Positions 1 to 5,206 of a DNA stretch of 7,434 nucleotides are shown one piece after another. Position 1 is the stretch's first letter; the number at the start of each line of letters is the position of its first letter. The stretch comes from Nitrospirota bacterium (GTDB lineage Bacteria; Nitrospirota; Thermodesulfovibrionia; Thermodesulfovibrionales; SM23-35). The notes under the pieces are model-generated. The model had not been told where the DNA came from. It searched no databases and saw nothing but the letters and a program-made list of their open reading frames with translations. The DNA lies in NCBI GenBank assembly GCA_029883145.1, contig JAOUJR010000081.1:1-7434 (forward strand), given 5' to 3'. The position numbers and the translations under genes are program-made.

Positions 1-45
1 ATTAAAAACCACTCCCAGGGCTATCCCCTGCCTTCCTATTTATGA
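1..45 (+). CDS. possible 3' end of an upstream gene overlapping larE
   Basis: Frame 1 is open from the window edge for 14 codons (reading IKNHSQGYPLPSYL) and stops at TGA 43-45, so that the stop overlaps the larE ATG in an ATGA arrangement. Such overlaps are typical of translationally coupled operon genes, and larE has no visible Shine-Dalgarno sequence of its own, which fits coupling. Too little protein is present to name a family. Frame 2 is also open across this stretch (to TAA 53-55), so the choice of frame is an inference. A neighbouring lar gene would make sense by context, but nothing in these residues shows it. Confidence 0.3.
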   Translation: MKNHSQGYPLPSYL

Positions 46-848
46 AAAACAATAAATTAGATAAACTCATAGAAATTCTGAAAAACATGCAGAGCGCTGT
101 GCTTGCTTACTCTGGAGGTGTTGATAGCACCTTTCTTCTGAAGGCACTGCAAATTTCAGGCATTAGAACTCTTGCGGTAACAGCAGTTTCAGAAACAATA
201 CCCTCTGGCGACATCCTCATGGCAAAGAAAATGAGCTCAGAATTCGGGATAGAGCACAGGATTATAAAGACAGAAGAGTTTTCAATAGAGGATTTTGTGA
301 ATAACACTCCTGACAGATGTTTTTTCTGCAAGGATGAATTGTTCAAAAAGCTTTCAGGTATCGCATCTTCTGAAGGATACAAGTTTGTTCTTGATGGCAG
401 TAATGTTGATGATACTTCAGATTACAGACCCGGCAGAAAGGCTGCGACAAAATACAAGGTGAGAAGCCCGCTGATAGAGGTAAAAATTTCAAAAAAAAAG
501 GTCAGAGAACTTTCACGACAATTTGGTCTTCCCACATGGGATAAGCCATCCTCTCCATGCCTTTCTTCGAGGTTTCCCTATGGACAGAGGATAACAAAAG
601 AGGCTTTACGACGTGTAGAAAAAGCAGAAGACTTTCTTAGGTCTCTTGGATTTCATGAAATACGGGTAAGAGATCATAATGGGAGTGCGAGGATTGAGGT
701 TGGAGAGGATGAAATTGAGTTATTATTGGTGCCGGAAAAAAGAAAGATTATTTCTGAAACATTAAAATCTCTTGGGTATAAATTTATATCCGTTGACCTC
801 GATGGCTATAAGACTGGAAGCATGAACAGGATGATCGGTAAGGGATAA
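42..848 (+). CDS. larE: ATP-dependent sacrificial or cluster-type sulfur transferase LarE
   Basis: LarE is a cytoplasmic PP-loop enzyme that adenylates the pyridinium biscarboxylate mononucleotide precursor and puts in sulfur, a step towards the nickel-pincer nucleotide (NPN) cofactor of lactate racemase LarA. The 268 residues are full family length. The ATP-binding PP-loop SGGVDST lies at residues 24-30, DGSNVDD at 118-124, DYRPGRKA at 127-134, and the signature PCLSSRFPYG at 172-181. Cys173 is at the position of the sacrificial Cys176 of the Lactiplantibacillus plantarum enzyme. A CFFC pair (Cys93 and Cys96) is also present. This three-cysteine pattern is that of LarE proteins reported to carry a [4Fe-4S] cluster, whereas the L. 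plantarum enzyme lacks the pair. The start is secure: an in-frame TAA at 3-5 is followed by no other start codon before ATG 42. No Shine-Dalgarno site is visible, and the ATG overlaps a possible upstream stop. A LarA-family gene lies 1.3 kb downstream on the opposite strand. Confidence 0.93.
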   Translation: MKNNKLDKLIEILKNMQSAVLAYSGGVDSTFLLKALQISGIRTLAVTAVSETIPSGDILMAKKMSSEFGIEHRIIKTEEFSIEDFVNNTPDRCFFCKDELFKKLSGIASSEGYKFVLDGSNVDDTSDYRPGRKAATKYKVRSPLIEVKISKKKVRELSRQFGLPTWDKPSSPCLSSRFPYGQRITKEALRRVEKAEDFLRSLGFHEIRVRDHNGSARIEVGEDEIELLLVPEKRKIISETLKSLGYKFISVDLDGYKTGSMNRMIGKG

Positions 849-856
849 GAAAATCC

Positions 857-887
857 TTGACAATATCCTGAGATAAGTCAATAGTAA
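857..887 (+). promoter_or_regulatory. candidate sigma-70 type promoter for the thioredoxin/peroxiredoxin pair
   Basis: A perfect TTGACA at 857-862 lies 8 bases after the larE stop. Near-optimal -10 positions hold only weak matches: AATAGT at 880-885 with a 17-base spacer, or TAGTAA at 882-887 with a 19-base spacer, in an AT-rich tract that runs to about 910. The position, between larE and a new pair of genes with good ribosome binding sites, suits a promoter. The weak -10 keeps confidence moderate, and the pair could instead be read through from larE, since I see no terminator hairpin in this gap. Confidence 0.4.
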
Positions 888-934
888 TATTAAGAGTAAA
901 TAATATAAATATCCTGCGTATTGGAGGAAAAGCA

Positions 935-1510
935 ATGAAAAAAACAATCATCTCAATAACAGTAATTATCTTTCTTTTTTCAGGATTTGTTGCTGTTGCC
1001 CTCGCAGCGAACGAGCCACCAAAAGAGGGCGGTATGCTGCCAGATATAAAACTTCAAATGCCAAAAAGTCCGGAGGGAAAAAACTACCTCGGGCTTAAGG
1101 GAGATGGTTCTTTCACCATACCACAGATAAAGGCAAATGTCGTGATTATAGAAATATACAGCATGTACTGTCCTTACTGTCAGAAAGAAGCTCCTATAGT
1201 AAACGAACTTTTCAATCTCATAGAGAAAAACCCGGATCTGAAAGGTAAGATTAAAATTATCGGTATCGGAGCAGGAAATACTCCCTTTGAAGTTGATACC
1301 TTTAGAAAAACTTATGATATCCCTTTCCCGCTTTTCCAGGATGAAGATTTTTCTATTCATAAAGCGTGTGGAGAGGTCAGAACTCCTTACTTCATTGCAA
1401 TCAAAATCAATAAGAAAGGAACCCATCAGGTCATTTATTCAGAACTGGGGACTATCAAGAACGCTGAAGATTTTTTGAAAATGATACGTAAACGTTCCGG
1501 GTTAAAATAG
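935..1510 (+). CDS. secreted thioredoxin-like (TlpA/redoxin family) protein
   Basis: This is a 191-residue exported thioredoxin-fold protein. Residues 1-24 form a classic signal peptide: MKK, a hydrophobic stretch, then an A-L-A motif at 22-24 that allows signal peptidase I cleavage before Ala25. The redox motif CPYC is at 79-82 after a hydrophobic beta strand (VVIIEIY), and the Thr150-Pro151 pair matches the cis-proline loop of thioredoxins. A third cysteine, Cys145, lies shortly before that loop. TlpA/ResA-type proteins reduce disulfides or other redox partners outside the cytoplasm. GGAGG at 923-927 is well placed for ATG 935. The next gene begins 11 bases after the stop and encodes an exported peroxiredoxin-like protein, so an electron-donor role for that partner is a reasonable inference. 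A role in cytochrome c maturation is possible, but no ccm or res genes are in view. Confidence 0.85.
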   Translation: MKKTIISITVIIFLFSGFVAVALAANEPPKEGGMLPDIKLQMPKSPEGKNYLGLKGDGSFTIPQIKANVVIIEIYSMYCPYCQKEAPIVNELFNLIEKNPDLKGKIKIIGIGAGNTPFEVDTFRKTYDIPFPLFQDEDFSIHKACGEVRTPYFIAIKINKKGTHQVIYSELGTIKNAEDFLKMIRKRSGLK

Positions 1511-1514
1511 GAGG
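1509..1514 (+). promoter_or_regulatory. Shine-Dalgarno site fixing the peroxiredoxin start
   Basis: AGGAGG overlaps the TAG stop of the preceding gene and lies 7 bases before ATG 1522. The in-frame TTG at 1516 is only one base from this site, too close to be used, so ATG 1522 is the start. The overlap of stop and ribosome binding site also supports one transcript for the two genes. Confidence 0.8.
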
Positions 1515-1521
1515 ATTGACT

Positions 1522-2127
1522 ATGAATAAAAAGAGAATCACAAGACTTATCTTGATAATTTGGATTATCTCTATCATTACCTTTATTACAACTGACCAAT
1601 GCCTGTCAGAAATGTTCAAGGACTATATTTACCAGCCAGGTACCCTTAAACCTATTGATAGCGTTCCTAAGCTCAAGGTTGGAGACCAGGCCCCTGACTT
1701 TACCCTGCCAGCTATTTCCGGGGAGAAAGTATCCATGAACCAGTACCTTGGGAAAAAGAATGTGGTTATCTCTTTTGTCCCCGCAGCCTGGACCCCTGTG
1801 TGCTCAGATCAATGGCCGGGTTACAATATCGCAAAGAATTACTTCGATAAATATGATGCGATCCTGATTGGTATTACTGTGGATAACATCCCGACCTTAT
1901 ATGCATGGACCACACCAATGGGGAAGTTATGGTTTCCTGTGCTTTCAGACTTCTGGCCACACGGTGCAGTTGCAGATAAATACGGTGTGTTGCGTTCTAA
2001 TGGTGTATCTGAAAGGGCACTTTTTGTTATCGACAAAAAGGGAATCATTCGATATATAGATATACACGATATTAACAAAAGGCCGCATCTTGAGAATCTT
2101 GTTAAAGAGCTTGAGAAGCTGAAATAG
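1522..2127 (+). CDS. exported peroxiredoxin-like protein (AhpC/TSA redoxin family)
   Basis: This 201-residue protein has a positively charged N-terminus (MNKKR) and a hydrophobic segment at about residues 8-24, so it is exported or membrane-anchored; cleavage after Ser29 is possible. The peroxiredoxin domain covers about 50-200: VGDQAPDFTLP at 53-63, the active-site segment PAAWTPVC at 87-94, with Thr91 and the presumed peroxidatic Cys94, and SERALFVID at 163-171, where Arg165 is in the place of the conserved active-site arginine. Family members reduce peroxides through a cysteine sulfenate. The only other cysteine is Cys27 in or next to the signal segment, so there is no obvious resolving cysteine. 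It would behave as a 1-Cys type that needs an external thiol donor, and the CPYC protein encoded just upstream is the natural candidate. Cys27 does not fit a good lipobox. The gene ends 9 bases before the convergent LarA-like gene. Confidence 0.85.
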   Translation: MNKKRITRLILIIWIISIITFITTDQCLSEMFKDYIYQPGTLKPIDSVPKLKVGDQAPDFTLPAISGEKVSMNQYLGKKNVVISFVPAAWTPVCSDQWPGYNIAKNYFDKYDAILIGITVDNIPTLYAWTTPMGKLWFPVLSDFWPHGAVADKYGVLRSNGVSERALFVIDKKGIIRYIDIHDINKRPHLENLVKELEKLK

Positions 2128-2136
2128 ACCTCACTG

Positions 2137-3378
2137 TTATTCTTCTGGTACGAGCTCGCCTTCCTGATTGAATCGGAGGGGCTTAAATGGTCCTATCTGC
2201 TCGCAGTGTGATGCTGCCTTTAATACTTGAGCGCTCAGCCATAGTTCTTCTAAGTGAAGGGTATTGCGTATTCGTGCTGCTGAGAGAGGAGTTCCCTGAG
2301 GCATTTGCAGACTTTCAAGAGCCCATGTAATTGCTTCACGGTCGCTTTCAAGGAATGGAGGACAGAACCCACGAAGCCAGAATCCGGTAGTGCGGATATT
2401 AGTCAACGTAGCATTCCAGTCAATAGACTGAATTAATTTGAGAGTTGTGAAATCAGCAAGTCCAATCCCATTTACATTGCCCTCAGAGGCATTTGAAAGG
2501 CGTAACACAACAATACGTTTTATTTTAGGTGAATCTGGTTCAAGGAATCCTTGAATTTTCCAGCGACCGATAACATGTGTATCCATCCCGGTGCCACTGT
2601 AATTTTTACCCATCTCCTCAACAATCAAGAGGTCTAACTCCTGTAAAGGGAGGCATAGCAAGAGACTGCTCGCAAGCTTCAGCAATTTTCGTTCTCCCTC
2701 ATCCATCTCCTCAGGTAAAAATAATTCTACTTTGGCGGTTTCCATATAACCATTTTCTACTATTGCTAAACCTCCTAACACTGGTAATTTTTTCAGTGCC
2801 ATCTGTGCCATCTCCATAATGGCTTGATAAATGCCCGATGCGCCTAATCTGTGTACCTGCATAGCTCCCGGGACTTTTCCAAGTCCTACAGTCAGCATTT
2901 TCAATAAGCCGCTTGCCATGTTATCGCCAAGAGCAGTGTGCGGTTTAATCCGGTTCACGAGTAAGATTCCGTCTGCTTTCATTGCTTCTGAATCTATATA
3001 TAAAATATGTCCACTTGGTGTAGTATCGATTTCTACTGCATCAGAAGTGATTTTCAATGGTGCGCCGATTCTCTCCGGAGTAATGACGAGATTATGTAAA
3101 ATACTTTTCTGACCGCTTACTGTGCCACCACCATGACTTCCCATTGCAGAAACAATAAAGGGTTCCGCTCCCATTATGCGCAGTGTTTTTACTATAGTTT
3201 GTAAAATAAGTGCAATATTATTTATGCCCCGGCTCCCTGCAGTAATAGCCACTGACATACCTGGACGTATATGACCTGATAAACGTATCATCTGTTGAGT
3301 TATTTCAGATGAAACGTCCTCAACTTGAGGTCGAGGAAAGTGTTGTCTAACCTTGGCCAATGTGAGTGTCTCTATCAA
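2137..3378 (-). CDS. LarA-superfamily protein (DUF2088 / lactate racemase N-terminal domain), probable NPN-dependent racemase or epimerase
   Basis: The 413-residue cytoplasmic protein has the layout of LarA homologues, with a DUF2088-type domain over about residues 10-220. Recognisable pieces are AITAGSRG at 44-51, SAMGSHGGG at 77-85, NRIKPHT at 142-148, GLLKMLTVGLGK at 157-168 and VHRLG at 175-179. As I recall L. plantarum LarA, Arg75, His108, His174, Lys184 and His200 bind or act with the nickel-pincer cofactor. Here Arg50, His82, His147, Lys160 and His176 fall at nearly the same spacings (32, 65, 13 and 16, against 33, 66, 10 and 16). LarA interconverts lactate enantiomers; wider family members act on other 2-hydroxyacids, so the substrate here is open. 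Downstream motifs such as MGKNYSGTGMD at 256-266 are unlike classical LarA as I know it and suggest a separate subfamily. The start is TTG with a clear Shine-Dalgarno site. larE nearby supports cofactor dependence. Confidence 0.82.
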   Translation of the reverse strand: MIETLTLAKVRQHFPRPQVEDVSSEITQQMIRLSGHIRPGMSVAITAGSRGINNIALILQTIVKTLRIMGAEPFIVSAMGSHGGGTVSGQKSILHNLVITPERIGAPLKITSDAVEIDTTPSGHILYIDSEAMKADGILLVNRIKPHTALGDNMASGLLKMLTVGLGKVPGAMQVHRLGASGIYQAIMEMAQMALKKLPVLGGLAIVENGYMETAKVELFLPEEMDEGERKLLKLASSLLLCLPLQELDLLIVEEMGKNYSGTGMDTHVIGRWKIQGFLEPDSPKIKRIVVLRLSNASEGNVNGIGLADFTTLKLIQSIDWNATLTNIRTTGFWLRGFCPPFLESDREAITWALESLQMPQGTPLSAARIRNTLHLEELWLSAQVLKAASHCEQIGPFKPLRFNQEGELVPEE

Positions 3379-3385
3379 TTACTTG

Positions 3386-3391
3386 CCTCTT
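3386..3391 (-). promoter_or_regulatory. Shine-Dalgarno site supporting a TTG start for the LarA-like gene
   Basis: On the minus strand AAGAGG lies 7 bases before TTG at 3378-3376. The codon directly before that TTG is an in-frame TAA (3381-3379), so translation cannot begin further upstream, and the first in-frame ATG is only at residue 30, inside the conserved region. The TTG is therefore the best start. Confidence 0.7.
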
Positions 3392-3439
3392 GTTTGAAAT
3401 TATAAATCATTGGGAACTGCTCTAAGCTCTATGTTTATT

Positions 3440-3468
3440 TTTATAATAGTGAATGATAATTTTTGCAA
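3440..3468 (-). promoter_or_regulatory. candidate promoter for the LarA-like gene
   Basis: Read on the minus strand, TTGCAA (3468-3463) and TATAAA (3445-3440) are separated by 17 bases, a fair sigma-70 type match that would give an untranslated leader of about 55 bases. It lies in the 128-base gap (3379-3506) between the LarA-like gene and fdhE, which shows no convincing terminator or small gene. The tract is AT-rich, so a chance match is possible. Confidence 0.4.
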
Positions 3469-3506
3469 TTCTCGTTCTTAAAAATATGAAAGAAGATCAA
3501 GAATGA

Positions 3507-4376
3507 TTACGGACCCCAAGGGGTTGGGACAGGCCTTTTAAAACCTTTCTGAGAGGCTAAGATATCGAGATGTAGAGTAGTGATATCCTCTAAGTTCAAA
3601 TCTGGTTCATAGTCGAGTTTGCGTGTATCAATAGTCTTTATGAATTGTTTGCATTTGTTACAAATATCTATTCGATGAACTTCATTTCCCTCTACAGAAA
3701 AATACTGGAGATCTTTATGATTCCTATTTTCGCAGAAGGGACACATCATGCGCTCGCCTTGCCACTTAAAACTGCAAAAGGAACACATAAAATAACGCTG
3801 GCCTTCTCCTCTCAGTTCGGACATCTGGGGTAATGAACCACAAATCGGACAATACCCTTTGTTCCAGAGTTTCAGGTCAACTCTATGCTTAAGTCTATCA
3901 ACATTTACATCAATGGAGGGCTTTATGCTCGTGTGAATAAAAAATTTGAATAATGCCTTGTTTATGTCAAGATCTCTTGCTATTTTATCCAGATAATCGT
4001 CATCAAAATGCCTTTTTATCAGCTCTTCCAGTTCTATAGTGCCATTTCTAATGGATTGTTCTATTGCATGGATATCTGCTTCCATTTTATCAGTTGTATT
4101 TTCCCCAATTTCGCATAAGTAGTTAAATAATACAATCGAAGAAGGAATATCCAATATAAAATCCTCTTTGTTGATAAGGGAGAATCCCTCTTTTGTTTGT
4201 AGCTTTTTTAAATCCGCTTCTATTTCTACTGATGGAACTTCAATAGAAGGTCTAATATCTGCCTGTTTCGTGACAATCTTTTCATAAAATGTCAAAATGT
4301 CTTTATAAACAGGCATCTTTTCCTTAAGCCGACGAATCTGCTCTTTTATATTTTCTAAATCAATTGATTTATTCAT
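3507..4376 (-). CDS. fdhE: formate dehydrogenase accessory protein FdhE
   Basis: FdhE is a cytoplasmic maturation factor that binds formate dehydrogenase catalytic subunits and is needed for active enzyme; it holds metal through CxxC pairs in rubredoxin-like folds. The 289-residue protein is close to the usual length of about 300. The N-terminal half is helical and poorly conserved. The C-terminal half carries four CxxC pairs: Cys176/179 in YCPICGS, Cys198/201 in MCSFC, Cys212/215 in MCPFC and Cys239/242 in ICNKC. The motif RYFMCSFCSFKW at 194-205 is typical of the family. The gene follows fdhA and fdhB on the same strand, which confirms the role. There is no Shine-Dalgarno site before the first ATG, which lies 18 bases after a terminator hairpin. 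A second in-frame ATG at codon 21 (4316-4314) is preceded by AAGGA, so the true start could be there, with loss of 20 residues. Confidence 0.92.
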   Translation of the reverse strand: MNKSIDLENIKEQIRRLKEKMPVYKDILTFYEKIVTKQADIRPSIEVPSVEIEADLKKLQTKEGFSLINKEDFILDIPSSIVLFNYLCEIGENTTDKMEADIHAIEQSIRNGTIELEELIKRHFDDDYLDKIARDLDINKALFKFFIHTSIKPSIDVNVDRLKHRVDLKLWNKGYCPICGSLPQMSELRGEGQRYFMCSFCSFKWQGERMMCPFCENRNHKDLQYFSVEGNEVHRIDICNKCKQFIKTIDTRKLDYEPDLNLEDITTLHLDILASQKGFKRPVPTPWGP

Positions 4377-4394
4377 AAAAATAATTTTTAAAAA

Positions 4395-4433
4395 ATATGG
4401 CTTGTTTCGAGGAACCCTCGAAACAAGCCATAT
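4395..4433 (-). terminator. intrinsic terminator of the fdhAB transcript, before fdhE
   Basis: Arms 4395-4412 and 4416-4433 are perfect reverse complements (18 base pairs) around a 3-base loop. On the minus strand the hairpin is followed directly by TTTTTAAAAATTAT, giving the U-rich tail of a Rho-independent terminator. On the plus strand the following bases are not T-rich. It starts 25 bases after the fdhB stop and ends 18 bases before the fdhE ATG, so it should reduce transcription into fdhE. The strong stem could also act as a 3' stabiliser of the fdhAB message. Confidence 0.85.
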
Positions 4434-4458
4434 ATAACTGTGTTTATCTAACTAATAG

Positions 4459-5190
4459 TTACCCCGTAATGCGAGAGAGATTCACAAAAGGCTGAATTAA
4501 TTTCTTTATAGCCGCAATCCTCGTAATTCCGACATCGTTTTCTGCAGCATACTTGTGGTACTTCTTTGGGTCATCAATAACAAGGAATATGGTACGATGA
4601 GTTTCAGCATTCAGAAGCTGGGCCTTAGGATTTGTAGCCTTTACCTCTTTCAGTCTCTTCTTGGCCATATCAATAATCTTAGCACGATCCCCGAAGTTCA
4701 TAGCGCCTGTAGGACAGGTTTTCACACAGGCTGGCAAAAGCCCTTCTTTAATCCTGTCAATACACATCGTGCACTTGGCCATTCCCTCTGTCTTTTCATC
4801 CCAACGAGGTATATCCCATGGGCAGGATTCTCTGACTTTCTTAAAATCCGCTGCCTTTATTTTTACCTTCTTGTCATAAAGCACTGCTCCGGTCACCTGG
4901 TCCCGAATAATAGCTTTAGAACCAAATGATTGAGCTGTGTACATACATGGTGGTTCAACGCAGTGTCTGCACTGATCAGCGAAGAAATACCATTTCGGTT
5001 GTCCATTCACCTCAAAATCGTTAAACCTGACTAATTTGAAAGTGGAAAAAGAAAGATCTTCAGGGTTCTGGTGAGTTCCTCGCTGAATGGTTTTTGTACC
5101 GGGATTCTTATTCCATTGCTTACAGGCTATCTGGCACCCCCGGCAGGCTGTGCATTTTGTTGTATCTACGAAAAAGGATTTATCTGCCAT
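4459..5190 (-). CDS. fdhB: formate dehydrogenase iron-sulfur (beta) subunit
   Basis: This subunit carries electrons from the catalytic subunit through [4Fe-4S] clusters. The 243 residues contain twelve cysteines in ferredoxin-like groups: Cys13/16/19/23 (CTACRGCQIAC), Cys74/77/82 (CRHCVEPPC), Cys123 in SCPWDIPR, and Cys140/143/155/159 (CTMC, then CVKTCPTGAMNFG). That is enough for three [4Fe-4S] clusters, like the small subunit of Desulfovibrio gigas formate dehydrogenase as I recall it, and fewer than the four of E. coli FdnH. There is no signal peptide and no C-terminal membrane helix, so it is a soluble partner exported, if at all, together with the alpha subunit. A strong Shine-Dalgarno site overlaps the end of fdhA. 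The CPTGAMNFG motif is characteristic of formate dehydrogenase beta subunits, although related molybdoenzymes share the fold. Confidence 0.93.
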   Translation of the reverse strand: MADKSFFVDTTKCTACRGCQIACKQWNKNPGTKTIQRGTHQNPEDLSFSTFKLVRFNDFEVNGQPKWYFFADQCRHCVEPPCMYTAQSFGSKAIIRDQVTGAVLYDKKVKIKAADFKKVRESCPWDIPRWDEKTEGMAKCTMCIDRIKEGLLPACVKTCPTGAMNFGDRAKIIDMAKKRLKEVKATNPKAQLLNAETHRTIFLVIDDPKKYHKYAAENDVGITRIAAIKKLIQPFVNLSRITG

Positions 5191-5195
5191 AGTTT

Positions 5196-5206
5196 ATCAC
5201 CTCCCC
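5196..5206 (-). promoter_or_regulatory. strong Shine-Dalgarno site of fdhB
   Basis: Minus-strand GGGGAGGTGAT directly follows the fdhA TAA (5209-5207) and ends 5 bases before the fdhB ATG. The 16-base gap between the genes is almost entirely this site, which indicates a single fdhAB transcript and coupled, high translation of the beta subunit. Confidence 0.8.

Noticed and set aside
16..30. Short inverted repeat CAGGG-CTATC-CCCTG before larE
   Set aside because: The stem is only 5 base pairs with no T-run after it. It probably falls inside the upstream gene's last codons, so neither terminator nor regulator can be claimed.
980..1426. 148-codon open frame on the minus strand
   Set aside because: It lies wholly inside the thioredoxin-like gene, which has a signal peptide and CPYC motif. 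The minus-strand product has no recognisable domain and no ribosome binding site was evident.
3399..3404. Perfect TATAAT on the minus strand before the LarA-like gene
   Set aside because: No -35 element better than three of six matches lies at 16-18 bases, and transcription would start almost at the Shine-Dalgarno site. The pair at 3440-3468 is the better candidate.
3641..3851. Four CxxC pairs that could be read as a zinc-finger DNA-binding protein
   Set aside because: The pair spacing, the family motif RYFMCSFCSFKW and the position after fdhAB identify FdhE.
4555..4929. 124-codon open frame on the plus strand
   Set aside because: It is antisense to fdhB, whose cysteine motifs settle the coding strand.
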